NCBI GenBank assembly: GCA_920105805.1
Contig: CAKKTI010000040.1
Coordinates: 24,460 to 88,459 of the forward strand
From: Condylostoma magnum
Taxonomy: Eukaryota > Ciliophora > Heterotrichea > Heterotrichida > Condylostomatidae
Length of the DNA stretch: 64,000 nucleotides
Direction of reading: 5' to 3'
How positions within the stretch are numbered: position 1 is the stretch's first letter; each line of letters opens with the position of its first letter. This document shows, in pieces, positions 1 through 13,538 of the stretch. Made by a program: the position numbers and the translations under genes. The notes beneath the pieces are model-generated. The model saw nothing but the letters and a program-made list of their open reading frames with translations, was not told the DNA's origin and made no database searches.

Positions 1-2
1 GA

Positions 3-635
3 TGGGAAATTCCTCCGATTCTTTACAGGGAAAATCCGGAGCCTTTGGATTAGTTGAGCTTAGACTAAGATTAAAGGCAGGTTCTAATGGATTTTGTAAG
101 TGCTAGAAAATTTAGGTTGACTCCTAGTTTCAAAGCAGGTATTGTTGAGTAGGGTTAATACACAACTCCTAGGTGGGTGGATGAATAGGGTGTCTACTTA
201 AGTGAGAATCCTACTGAGAACTCAATAACTGCATCTATGGCTTGCACTACTAATGGCTTTATATGTGGAATTTGTGTACTGTATTAATTAGATGAATTTC
301 CTAATCATTATTAAGTGCTTACTGGGCTTAATATAAATAATCAAACGAGTAATGTACAGCATTCTTGTATTGATAATAATAAGGATTAAGTCTTACTACG
401 TATATCTGGATTAACTGCTGGTACTGAGTATTAGTGTTTTTATCAGTGTTTTAACAATTATCCTGTGAATCCTGGATATGTTTCCTATACAGTCGATTCA
501 GATAGACCTATTAAATATATTACTGAAACCACTGCTATTACTGTTGAGGTTGAGGAGGAAATAGAGGTTGTATATGAAGATGATGGAGGTTTATCAAAAT
601 GTGTGACTTTTATTTTATTAGTATTATTAGTTTAG
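3..635 (+). CDS. 3' part of a surface-type protein with a GPI-like tail
   Basis: The frame is open from the left edge, so the start is missing. The visible part is about 210 residues, rich in Thr, Asn and paired Cys, with a fibronectin-like stretch (LTAGTEYQCFYQC, around position 415-455). An acidic linker follows (EVEEEIEVVYEDDGG), then a terminal hydrophobic run, CVTFILLVLLV. That order is typical of a GPI-anchored or tail-anchored surface protein. The chosen stop is TAG at 633-635, followed directly by TAA. There is no TGA before the next gene, which starts in the same frame at 690, so UAG must stop here unless the two are fused. The family is not recognised. Confidence 0.55.
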
Positions 636-689
636 TAAAGCAGCATAATTTAATTAGAAATAAACTAACCATAATCTTTCAATATATAA

Positions 690-3515
690 ATGAACAACAT
701 AAGTAAAAACATCTAAAGCTTTATTACAGATATTGATGATAGAATTGATGTTCTAAAAAGAAAGTACAGCTAAAGATATAAAAAAGGCAGTAAATTAAAC
801 TTACCAATAAGCATTTCCCCAGTTAGTTAAAAAAATTCTCTTACTCCCTAAAACACCCGTCCTAGTATATCCCTCTTAAGCAGAAAGAACAGATCAAAAA
901 AGGTAAAGAGTGATTTATTCAGGAAAACAAATACAACTCAATTTAGAATGAAGAGAAAAAACAGTTTACTAAGAAAGCTAAGAGATAATAAAATCAATTT
1001 ACCGTATATCCACGATTTATTTAATCAAGCTGATACAACATGCGAAATATTCAGTGCATATAAGAACAGTAAAAAGTATCAAGACTAGCATCAAACTGAT
1101 CCTTTCATTTCATATTCTAAAGTATGTCTAGAGTAAAATGTGCCCCCATTGCCTATTTTAAGCAAAATTAACGATAATAAGCTAGTATTGAACAATTATG
1201 TCATCTCTCTGCCATACTGCAAAGCTCTGGGATAATCTATTCCTTTAATACAGCTTTTAAGGGAAATTTATTTGGATAGTAATTAAATTTCAGATGAAGG
1301 TGGAAGTCTAATAGTAAAAGCAGCTTCAAAGCACGGAAATATACAAACACTTTACTATACAAATAATGAAATTGGGTAAAAGTTTGTTAAAAGTGTATAG
1401 AAATTGGCGTATAATACGGACTGCTTATAGGACTTAAGTGTAAAGTAATGCAAGGTAAATGCTAAAAACTTATCTGCTTTATTAGCCAATTTACTCCCAG
1501 CAACTGAAATGCGAGCTTTAAATTTGAGTAGTATTAAATTAAGACTTACACACTTAAAGCATATTGCTAAATTACTCCAACTGCCAAGACTAACAAACTT
1601 AAACATATCAAAATGCTAACTTTCTACAGAGTTTCAGCTTAATTTTTGACGATTTCTAAAAAGAAACAAAAAACTGAGATATTTAGACATTTCCTCGAAT
1701 TCACTGAACTCCAGTAACTATTAGATCTCCTATTAAGTGGGAAATGTGCTAAGTATACACAGAAGACTTATGCGGCTAAATTTCAGTAATTGCAGGCTTA
1801 CTGACAATGACATAATGCTTATCACAAATGGCATGAAGCAATCCCGAACTATTATATCGGTTCATTTTACAGATAATCAAGCAACCTGTTTTGACAAAAT
1901 CGCAAAAATCTTGGATGCTAAAAATTCCATAAAATTGCAAGCAGATTCTATACTTTTCGCAAAATCACCATTGACCAATCATTACTATACTAAAAATTTG
2001 AGTCCTTATGACAAGTATAAAGCAAATATGAAGAAATAATCCGGGTCTATAACTCCTAATCTGAAATTCAGAACAAACAACGGTAAAAGTGTAGTACTGC
2101 ACAATGATAAATTTGTGAATGTATTCAAACCAGTTTGTCAAGCTAGAAATAACTAGCCGATTATTTACACTAGAGTATTGGGATACAGTGATATAATTGA
2201 CTCAGATAGATGAGTACTAAGCGATCAGTGCTGGGTTTGTTAACGGTGGAACTTTGTTACGTTTCTAATAAGAAAATCTAACTTAGTGCTACTTGATACA
2301 CTAGGAAGACTTAAATAATTCCAGGGGGACAGAGGCCCCCTTACTCTAATTTCCTCTTTCAACGGTTGGATTGGCCTACCATTTGAATAAGTAGATTATG
2401 ATAAGTACGAGCTACAAGTCATTATTCCTCCCGGGAGTCATAGATTCTTCCTTATATACGAAGATAATTACATATACACCACCAACTCCTACCCCAGAAG
2501 GAAATGGGGGAACATTTATGTTAATATAATAAAAATTGACAAAAGACAATTCGAAGTACCTTTAAAATTTTCACATGCTGAACTAATTCAAAGGTACTTT
2601 TATAAACCAGAATCAGTTTTTGCTGAATTCAAAGAAGATGATGAAGACTCACGATAACTTATGTTCGATAATGACCTAAAATACACCAAAATTCCCAGAT
2701 TTGTAAAGGATCCGGAGCAATAGGCAAAGGTTTTCAAGGTTTTAAGGTAAAATTTCAAGGAGCTTAAGGAAGTGTTTGATAATTACGCCTCTTAGAGCTG
2801 TTATCCGAATATAGGAATGATTGATTTTGGCGATTTTTGCAAGCAATGCAAGATAATAGATAACCAGTTTCTGAATTAATCGTCAGTTGACAGGCTTTTT
2901 ATAGCAACTAATTATGAAGTGACTGATTTGCCAGATAATCCCGATACAAGTCTGTGTAGATACGAGTTCTTCGAGATATTAGTAAGAATAGCAATCTGCA
3001 AATTCCAGAATCTAAATCTACAGCCGCATTAGTCACTTAAAAAACTAATAAATGAACATATACACCTCCATGCTAAGAGAAGCAAGGCGGAGATGTTCAG
3101 AAGGGAGCAAATATACACGCTAGAGATAAATGATATACTAGAGGCCAATCTAAACTAAATACAGAGGATTTTTGTGTCTTATAGAGACAGAGCAGGGAAA
3201 TGAGTAACACTTAAAAGGCTGAATTAGATGATCATCAAAAGTTAGATTAAAATCAACGAGAAATATGTATAGAAAGTATTCGCTTTCTCTAAAATGAGTG
3301 TAATGGATGAAATGGAAGACCCTGATGATTTTGATCGAATGGTTTTCGTAGAATTTTTAGAGTTTTTAGGCAGATTAGCAGATTTATTGTATGACGGGAT
3401 ACGACTTACTACTAAACTAGAAATGACCCTAGATAAAATATTCATAAATCATCGTTTAAAGCGTAAGGAAGTGGAGAAATTTGAAGAGAGCAGTTCATCA
3501 GCCAGTGATAATTAG
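690..3515 (+). CDS. Leucine-rich repeat protein with beta-sandwich-like and EF-hand-like C-terminal parts
   Basis: This is 941 codons from ATG 690. A basic N-terminal segment of about 170 residues is followed by LRRs at about residues 175-430 (for example EIYLDSNQISDEGG and LRYLDISSNSL). A beta-rich part at about 500-620 (YELQVIIPPGSHRFFL, YTTNSYPRRKW) resembles AMPK-type carbohydrate-binding modules. An EF-hand-like helical part lies at about 700-790 (GMIDFGDFCKQCK, CRYEFFEILVRIAI). Such LRR plus EF-hand proteins are common in ciliates and flagellates, often axonemal; the role here is unknown. TGA codons at 1647, 2211 and 3201 fall where Trp fits (FWRFLKRNKKLRYLDIS, DSDRWVLSDQCW, GKWVTLKR). 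The stop is taken as TAG 3513; the next gene starts 14 bases later. The next in-frame TGA (3564) would overlap that gene. Confidence 0.8.
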
Positions 3516-3529
3516 TTATTATAAATAAA

Positions 3530-3907
3530 ATGTAAGATAATCAACAATAAGCAAGAATGCGTATGATTATATTGGGTGGAATAGGCATTTTACTGCTTTT
3601 GACTGTTTTTAGTGGCTCGTAAGGAGATAGCTCATCTTAATCTGACACTAATAGCACTACGTATCCATCTGAAAAGGAGGATTTGGATAGACTTGCGAGT
3701 AAATAGTAAGGCTTATTTAGTAATGAAGTTATTCGATATACTCAAATGATATTGGAAGATGAAGTTATTCTTAATGAGTAATTAGAATTATTAAAGAGTA
3801 ACTTAAATTTAACAGATTCTGATGAGGCGGAGTACAGCATTTATGTTTAAAAGTACCAAAGAGATCTAAATGTAATCAGAAAGAACTTAATAACTATTAA
3901 AACTTAG
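3530..3907 (+). CDS. Small single-pass membrane protein, unknown function
   Basis: This is 125 codons. A short polar N-terminus is followed by one hydrophobic segment (MIILGGIGILLLLTVFSGS, residues about 12-30), a Ser/Asp-rich linker and a charged helical C-terminal part. It therefore reads as a type II or signal-anchored protein. An alternative start is ATG 3557, in the same frame just before the hydrophobic segment. The end is set at tandem TAG-TAA (3905-3910). It converges on the minus-strand LRR gene, whose stop lies about 220 bases away. No family is recognised. Confidence 0.5.
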
Positions 3908-3910
3908 TAA

Positions 3911-4129
3911 TTTATAGAAACAAACTAGTTCTAAATATTATGGAAAACACACTTTATCAATTCTTTTGCTTAAAGTAAACAAATATCATAAAGAAATATA
4001 CTAAATAAAAAATTGTTAAGTTAATCTATTTTCACTCACAATTCGCATTATTAACATTGCTCTTCTTCGTGCATAATTGCAATAGTATTACCCACATTTT
4101 TACCTGCAAAGCTGGCAATCTTCAAGTTA
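3911..4129. other. Intergenic gap between convergent genes
   Basis: This is about 220 AT-rich bases between two convergent 3' ends, with no coding or RNA signal. Confidence 0.4.
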
Positions 4130-5263
4130 TTAAAACCCTTTACACTCTAAATTCTTTCTAAGAAATTACACTTAAGCAACCTTATTCTTCAGTTGATCAT
4201 TAAAGTTATTATACCTTATATCCAAAACCCGCATATTCCTAAGAATCATTACAGCTTTTAGAACCCTTGAGCATCCCTTTGTCCTTAGTTTATTAAAACA
4301 CAGATCCAAATACTTTAATTCAGTACATTACATCAGCGCATGTTTCAGTGATTTGCTACTTTCAGTAGTTAAATTATTAAATCTGAACGAAAAGCTCATC
4401 AAGTTGGGCAAAAGCCTTAAACTGTCTTAAATTTCTTTGAACCCTTCATCCCTTAAGCTGTTTTAGCTTAGATTTAGGTCAATAAGTCCAGGCGTTTTAG
4501 AGAAAAGCAGTCTAAACTTAGAAGAAGCAGCAATTCCAAACGAATTTTTCCTTAAATCTAAGATTTTCAGCTTAGGCATTAATGGGAAATTGTCAGCTAG
4601 GGCTATAAGGCCCGCAGGTCCCATTAAAGTCTCGCTGATTATTATCTCATTTAACTCATTAAGTCCCTGCAAGCCTTAAGTCAAGTTATACACAGCTTCC
4701 ATTGAAAGCAGAATCTCGGATACTTTTAGGTAATTTAACTACAGTAAGCAGTTCAATTTAGGGAAAAGCTAGCATGCAGTACTCACTTCTATGTTGGATC
4801 CGCAAATAGTAAGCGATTGCAGTTACGTTAGCATTGGCAAAGGGCTGTTAGACTTATACAAGTCGTAGGAAAGTTAGCTGTCCTATGAGATTTCGATTCT
4901 TCGTAATTTGAGCAGCTTTAGAATTATAATTTTCCTGAAAATTTGTCTTGTTTTTCCTTAGATTTAATCTCTAAATCTATTGAAGTACTTTTGTATCTTT
5001 TCTAATTTCTCCTGACAGACTGTTTTAGTTTTCATAGTAGCGAATAATTAATAATTGCTAGGGTTATCCCTTACTTCGCTGTAGTTTTTGCTGTGTATTT
5101 TAACTGGAGATTCTGCTGAGGTTCTATGCCATACCGTTATAAGGTTCTATTTTTCCTAAAATTCTTCCAAAATTTTGATATGCAGCTCTTGCAGGGTCTG
5201 GGGTATTGGGCTTAAAATTAATTAGCCGTATTCTAAAATCTCTATTTGTAGCTCGTTAAGCAT
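4130..5263 (-). CDS. Leucine-rich repeat protein
   Basis: This is 377 codons. The N-terminal 150 residues are polar and helical, and LRRs occupy about residues 150-360. Examples are PKLKILDLRKNSFG, LPNLMSFSFRFNNL, CTELKYLDLCFNKL and NMRVLDIRYNNFN, spaced about 28-30 residues as in ribonuclease-inhibitor-like LRRs. The end is set at tandem TAA-TAA (4132 down to 4127). It is the second LRR gene in 5 kb, on the opposite strand from the first; both share the motif spacing but not the extra domains. No enzymatic part is visible, so a scaffold or binding role is likely. Confidence 0.75.
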
Positions 5264-5360
5264 TTTCTATTTAAAATAATTATTATTAACTTATTTTTTC
5301 AGTTAAATGGCAACTTTCTCCCGAAAGCCTGATTTTGTGTTAACATTTTTTAATAATTTC

Positions 5361-6776
5361 CTATGCAAAAGTCTTCTTGTCCTCCTCAAGCTGAACTTTT
5401 TTTGTTTCTCTTATAACAAAAGTTACAGCTGCTACTAGTGCAAACCAAATGATGACAATGATTAAAACGACAACCTCTCCTCCGGTACTGTCGACAATAA
5501 TGCCAGTTAAAGCAGGAGAAATAAACCCTCCTAACTTAGCTGATGCATTGCCCCATCCAACCCCAGTACTTCTGATCTCTGTATCGTATATTTCTGCATT
5601 GATGGTATATAACCCAGCCCAGCCGATCTGGGTGACAAAGGTAAGCATAGAGGAGAAGATCAGAACCATTGTAAGATTAGAGCTGTATAACATCATTAGG
5701 CAAAACACAGCACTGAGGACGCATGATAGAATCGTTGTACCCTTTCTGCCTAACTTGCTGTCTACTGTATATGAGGACAGAAGAATTCCAAGCAACCCAG
5801 CGAATTATTGTAACACTAAAGTTGCATAAAGCTCTACTGTTCCATCTTCTATACCAACGTTCTTCAGAATTGTAGGCATGAAAAGCGTAAAGGATAAATA
5901 CCCATAATTGAATCCAAAAAACATGATGAATATAACAGTACTTATAACTTTGTACTTCTTAGCAAATAATAGCTTAATAGTACTCGGTTTTTCCTCCTCG
6001 AGTACATCATTTTCACCGGTGATAGTTTTCATATTAATCTCAGTAACATTTACACTGATACCCTTCTTTCCTGATTATTCCTTTAACTGTCTAAAACTTA
6101 CAAACTACAGAATCTCATTGCACTCCTATATCATCCCTCTGTCATACAAAAACCTAGGAGTTTCTCTAATCCATAGCCGTATAACAAAAAACGCTATTTC
6201 CATCAACAAGGAGATAATACAGCACTGTCTCCATACTTCAATTCCTCCATAATCCGCAGCAACAACTCCAGTAGCCATTCCAGCACTCAGTATACCCCCA
6301 ATTGCCCACGAGGAGCATAAAAGTGTGAAAACCCAGGCCTTACTTGGAGGCAAGTACTCGTTCATTATAGTCCCAGCAACTGTTATTTCCCCTCCTATTC
6401 CCATTCCGCAGAAAACAGTAAAAACCATCATCATTGCATAGTTTAAGCTAACACATAGGCCAATAACAGCCAGAATCGCTAGGATAACTGTACGTCGGAA
6501 TACTCAGATTCTGCCCTTTATATCACCCAGGTATCCCCATACATACGAGCCTATGAACATACCTATAAAGAACATCATACTGAGAAAGCCTTCCTCCGTA
6601 GCAGAAAGGTTAAACTCATCCCCAGCATTCGACATAAAAATCGATAAGTTCACTATCCACAGCATGTCAGTACTTCAAGCACACCCAGTAGCAAAGAAGA
6701 CTAAGTTATGGTAACGAGTCCACCCTATAAGCTCAAGTTTATCATTGATTTCCTAGTTATCTAAAAGACTTGTCAT
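5361..6776 (-). CDS. Major facilitator superfamily transporter, sugar-porter/SV2/organic cation type
   Basis: This is 471 codons with about twelve hydrophobic helices. The loop after TM2 is WGYLGDIKGRIWVFRR, the MFS signature. Its Trp, and the Trp of GCAWSTDML in TM1, are TGA (6504-6506, 6675-6677). RETPRFLYDRG follows TM6 and IYDTEIRSTGVG lies in the second half, typical of the OCT/SV2-like branch. Substrate is unknown; a plasma or endomembrane permease is expected. The protein ends naturally at ETKKVQLEEDKKTFA followed by TAG. Reading on to a TGA would run hundreds of bases through the neighbouring LRR gene in another frame, so UAG is the stop. Its ATG is 12 bases from the divergent methyltransferase ATG. 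Confidence 0.88.
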
Positions 6777-6788
6777 CTTATATATTTA
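6777..6788. promoter_or_regulatory. Twelve-base divergent spacer between two ATGs
   Basis: The transporter ATG (minus, 6774-6776) and the methyltransferase ATG (plus, 6789) are separated only by an AT sequence containing TATATTTAA. Any core promoter and both leaders must lie here or inside coding sequence. Confidence 0.4.
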
Positions 6789-7739
6789 ATGGATCCAGAG
6801 CCAAGTCATCAAAATTTCGCGCTTTATAACGACGACGGAGTTAATAGGTATGTAAGAGAGACTGATAATGTGTTTGCACAGTAAAAGGAAAGTTATACTC
6901 CGGAGGATTTTAATCATTTTGATATGAGTCACTATTGCGAGCATGATTACATAGTGCCTTATTTGGATTCATTGAACATTCCTAATATGGTTGCCTATGA
7001 CTTCGGCTGTGGCATTGGAGGAACTACAAGGCTGCTAGCTACGAAATATGCTGAAAGAGTGTATGGATTTGACTACCTTTAAAGCTACCTAGATCTACAT
7101 CAACGGATAAACTAAGCTTGCAATATACAAAATGTAACACTTTTTCAAGGAGATGGCACAAAAGTAACAGCTTAGGATATAGGAATTGCAAATACAGTGG
7201 ATGTTGCAGTTACTATACAGGTTCTTGTGCATATCACTGACAAACTTCCTGTGTTTCAGCATGTTTTTGGGTCTTTAAAGCCTGGGGGAGTTTGGTATAT
7301 CGAGGATTTTGGAAGGAAGGACGGGACTGATCTAGATGAGGAAGAAATAAGACTTTGTAAGATGGGAGAGCAGACTAGTTTTCCTTCCAAGGCCAAGTTT
7401 ACTTCACTGCTTGAAGAGGCTGGATTTGTAGTTGAAAGCTTTGTGGATAGATCCGTTGAGTGGTCCAGGTACGTCTATTACAGGGCTAATAGCCAACTAG
7501 AGAATGAAGCTGTTTTGAGGGAAAGAGGAGGTGATAGATGGTATGAATAATTTTGTAAAGAGTGGTGCATTGGGACGTTGTTCAAAACGTATCATGATTT
7601 GAACATGACGATCGAGGAGATTGAGTAAACTTATCCTTTGTTATTCAACTATCATGGAAGAGAAGTAATTTAACAGTACTAAGATCAACCTCAGAAGCTA
7701 TCAGGGAACTATATTGTAGCTAGGAAGCCAGCTAATTAG
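6789..7739 (+). CDS. SAM-dependent methyltransferase (small-molecule type)
   Basis: This is 316 codons. Motif I, VAYDFGCGIGGTTRLLA (residues about 70-86), is the glycine-rich SAM loop of class I methyltransferases. It is followed by VYGFDYL, the acidic residue after strand 2. The post-motif LKPGGVWYIEDFG is also present. The arrangement resembles sarcosine/dimethylglycine, phosphoethanolamine and tocopherol C-methyltransferases, so a small amine or lipid acceptor is likely, but the substrate cannot be fixed from sequence. The end is tandem TAG-TAA after ARKPAN. All Gln from TAA/TAG fall at unremarkable positions, and no TGA-Trp is used. Confidence 0.85.
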
Positions 7740-7968
7740 TAATTTTTTTATAAAAATGTTTTAGTATATAAGGAATGACAATTATATCAGATTTATTAAA
7801 AAGAGCCTATATTCCAATCAACAACAAAGCCAAATAATTTTATACATAAATCAACACCTGTTATCCTAAAACACTGAAAAATATACAGAATACTCCAATA
7901 AAACAAATTACCCTCATTTTACTTAAAATGTTCCCCTTCACAAATAAGTAAAAGCTAATCCATAAAAA
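7740..7968. other. AT-rich intergenic spacer
   Basis: This holds about 230 bases with no open coding signal. It contains the promoter region of the PHD gene downstream and the 3' end of the methyltransferase gene. Confidence 0.3.
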
Positions 7969-10116
7969 ATGTCTAAAAGCGCGGGATCAAGCCCAGGCCC
8001 TAACCCCCAGGACGACGCTAACTCAATAATAACCGCTCCGAGCATAAACCTTGAAGACCCGAGGCCCTAATCAGTACCCATTTGCATTTACTGTAAATAA
8101 GATTTCCAGCCCTTATACTGATTCAGCTCGTCTCTCCAGTCCCATTGGCAGTGCCGCAAACTGTAGGGCTGTAGTTTCTGCAACGATAACTTCCTTACAA
8201 TTCCTTGCAGTATATAAGACTGTCCTCGCGTTTTACACAGTTGATGCACTCCAATACAAGAAACTTGTGCTTACCACAGTAAGCATAAAAAGGTATCAAA
8301 AGTATAAATGGCCAAGGAAATGCTGCAGGTGCTTTGGAATAACCCTGTATTGTCCATTGAGTTAAAGTAAAACTACCCGAATTTATGTAAAAGCTCAGTC
8401 CTATGGTTTTTATTAGGAATTGAGTACTTTAGTCCAGAGGTTCCAGTGCTTCCCTTTCTGAGCCCGGTGCAAAGAAGTCAGCATGATAGTCGTGAAAACT
8501 CGTTTTTAGATAAGGAAATCAACAGTGTTCGTAGTCACCTTAGTCAACTCAATGCTTAAAACTAGGAAATGATTTAGCAATTACAAGACTAAGAGGAAAT
8601 AAGTAATCAAAGGAGTTCCCACCGCAAGAAAACACAGAATGAGGATGATTCTATACTCAAGCATATAATAAGCGTTAAGTACAGGCAGTAGAAGCTGGAG
8701 TATTTGCGGTACATAGAGTCAAACATGGAGCATGTGGGTTAAAATCTACCCCAGTCATCTTAAACTGGGCTTCGTAAGAAGCCTGAAAACGAGGAAGACT
8801 GGGTATGCGAGGTGTGTAATGACGGTGATTTCTCTAATGATAATCTGATAGTTATATGCGGGAAGTGTGAAATGGCAGTGCATATGAATTGTTATGGGAT
8901 ATCTGATATACCAGTTGGAGACTGGATGTGCGAGCCGTGCAAGGTGTTTGATCTGCAGGAACGGCATAGTCTACCGTGTGTGCTGTGCAGTGTTAAGGGA
9001 GGAGCCCAGAAGTCGACGTGGTAGTTGTGTGAGATGTACCCGCATTACTAGCAAGAGGGGTATCCTACCAGGGTATGGTGCCATGTGTTTTGTGCTTCCA
9101 GGATCGAAGGTGTTACTTACTACGGCAATGAATACATGAAGAATATAAGTTTAATCGGAATTGATAAGAAAAGGTTCTAGTTGACTTGCAGTATATGTAA
9201 AAGTAAGCATGGAGCGTGCATTCAGTGCAATCATGGTAGGTGCCAGACTGCATTTCATCCTGAATGTGCGAAAAATTGGTTTACATCGACTAAAATCGGA
9301 AGTGATGAGGATTTAAGTATATTTTGTGGAAATCACAGGTCAATGAAGCTAAGGAGGGTTATTGAAATCAGGGATAAAAAGGCTGTTTAGGATATTGGAA
9401 AGTTTATTAAGCAAGTAAGGCCTATGGCCAAGTAGAGTTTTAGAATGCAAATGCAGCCAAAGTATTTAGATCTAGGAGAGTAGAGATTGTTGAGGAAAGA
9501 AGTAAAGAAAGTGCTAGCAAAAATTAACTTAAAGGATAAAACACCATTTAAAATCACAGTTTCTCTCGGATCTACAGGATCATTAAGAAGTAAAATACAT
9601 ATAAGAAGACCAGAGCACTTTAATCTATTAGAGCCTGAGTTAATCAGAGATAGGAAAATCACAATTCCAAACCGCCGTTGAACTGAGTGCTACGATTTCT
9701 ACAAAAGCTAACTAATACACGAGATGCGTAGTGAACTGGAAATAATGGGGTGTCCTATCAAAATCTTCACCCCAAAACGGCGCAAACGTTCAACAAGACA
9801 ACGTGGCAGGAAACCAGTAAAACGTGTCAAAAGGATGCCTAAGTACACCTGTCCGATCCTCGACTACCTAGAGGACGTGACTTCCAACGAGGTCTACTGC
9901 ATATGCAAGCAGCCGTATGTGGAATCCCTGGGCTGGCAGCCCGAGTGAAGCGAGGAGGAGTACGAGCGTAGAAGAGCTCTCAACACAATGATAGAGTGCT
10001 AGAAATGCTCGGAATGGTTTCACATCGGCTGCTTGAAAATAGAGCCTACGAATATACCAGAGTCGTTCATTTGCCCCAGCTGCGATCCGAAATGGGGAAG
10101 CATAATAAAAGACTAA
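7969..10116 (+). CDS. PZP (PHD-zinc knuckle-extended PHD) chromatin protein, JADE/BRPF/AF10-like, with extra PHD finger
   Basis: This is 715 codons. N-terminal Cys/His-rich fingers (CIYCKQDFQPLYW, CSFCNDNF) occupy about residues 40-110, followed by a coiled polar region. A canonical PZP module lies at about 270-460. It comprises PHD1 (VCEVCNDGDFSNDNLIVIC, GDWMCEPC), a knuckle (PCVLCSVKGG) and the extended PHD (CSICKSKHGACIQC, FHPECA). A further PHD closes the protein (YCICKQPYVE, CQKCSEWFHIGCL). PZP modules bind histone H3 tails in histone acetyltransferase complexes, so a chromatin reader subunit in the nucleus is inferred. Four TGA codons read as Trp, including QPEWSEEEY and NRRWTECYDF. Stops TAA-TAA lie 13 bases from the convergent NDUFV2 stop. 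Confidence 0.88.
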
Positions 10117-10129
10117 TAATTAAACCTCA

Positions 10130-10876
<747 letters not shown>

Positions 10877-10918
10877 TTTTATTTGTGGAAGAGAAGTGAA
10901 ATAACATATATTTAAATG

Positions 10919-12319
<1,401 letters not shown>

Positions 12320-12446
12320 TTTTTATGGAGGATTACATGTGGAACTTTAATATTAAAATATGAAATTTTTAATAAAACACTTATTTTATAGTTGTTATAA
12401 AGCAGTTTCAAATAATCAAGTTTATTTTAGCTATTATTTTACTACA

Positions 12447-13519
12447 ATGAGCTTAAATTTAATTCCACTGCTATTCAAGCATACAAAATACACTCAATTT
12501 TTCCTATAAGCCATTCTAAGAACTGATAATACTGGCCATTTAATCTAAATAATAAAATGTAAAATAGACGAACCTCCCTACGCAAAGCTGACCCCTCAAG
12601 ACGTCCAAGATTTAACTCCAATTAATTAACCACAACTATGAGTAAATCCTCCCCTTTAAAATGTCTCTCACAGAAAAAGCTGCATTAACTTTCAGAGAAA
12701 CGTGTCGTTATTTCTACTTTGGTATACATAATAAACATCGCTTCTTAAATAGCAGATGAAAAGGTGACATTTAAGTAGATTTTATCCAATCAATAGTACT
12801 TTGGATAATATGGAACAATTCTAAAATGCAAGGTAAAGGGGAACCGCATAAACGGATCTTAATTATCCTACAGTGCACACATTACTTACTCCTCTGAGCA
12901 AGAAGCCTCTACGTGTATCCAAGCCTGCAATGATTTCGTACTTCTGGGAAAGTAGTTGACTGTAACTTACGGTACTACTAAATACTGCTCTTATTTTCTA
13001 ACCGAAGGAAGATGTCCTAGGAGGAGTGCATGTCCTTTTCTACATAATTTCGCAGAGTAATAAGATATACATACAAAATCTTATGTAACTCAACTACGCC
13101 ATGTACAGCCCCAGCACTCAACACTGGGAAAATCATAAGTACAGGTTTTTCCTCCTGATCACATTACCTCATTCTTGCCATAAATATTCAAAGATTTTGA
13201 TAAGTAAGGAAATGTTGATGAAACGTCAACATGCGCTTCCCCAATTAGAAAATTTAGTATAGATTCAAATTCATCTAGGTTTGACTTCGCAGTAAGTGAT
13301 GATGAGGAGGTACAATAGAACTGGGATAATGTACTGCCTGCCAATGAAGTAATGGTGCTCCAGGGAAGAGAGGTTAAGGAAATTTTAATAAAAGACGTAT
13401 GGATTTAAGAGCTAGTTAAATTGATTGTCAAGGATCAATTTGTAAGTCCAGTGGATTTAGCTAATGGAGTAGTAAGTGACGAGGAATTAGTGACCATCCT
13501 GCCTAAAATAAGCTGTTAA
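12447..13519 (+). CDS. CNOT4: NOT4-like protein (CCR4-NOT), RRM plus CCCH finger, one intron, RING cysteines not evident
   Basis: The RRM reads RVVISTLVYIINIASQIADE, then QQYFGQYGTILKCK. It is followed by the diagnostic NOT4 junction TYGTTKYCSYFLTEGRCP and a CCCH finger ending in CPFLHNF. The frame only joins up if a 32-base GT-AG intron (12642-12673) is removed. In other eukaryotes NOT4 is a RING E3 that ub-tags stalled ribosomes. Here the residues where CPLC is expected read IPLL, and only one Cys follows before PPYAKLTP, so the RING looks degenerate or lies in an exon I missed. Acidic C-terminal tail. TAA 13517 lies 19 bases before the next ATG. Confidence 0.78.
12642..12673 (+). other. 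32-base spliceosomal intron in the NOT4 gene
   Basis: It starts GTAAAT and ends CTCACAG. Removal joins frame 0 (ending NQPQLW) to frame 2 (starting KKLHQLSEKRVV), restoring alignment to NOT4. It is the only intron needed anywhere in the window: every other gene is continuous. Confidence 0.65.
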
Positions 13520-13538
13520 AACTAGTTAGTTAATAAAA

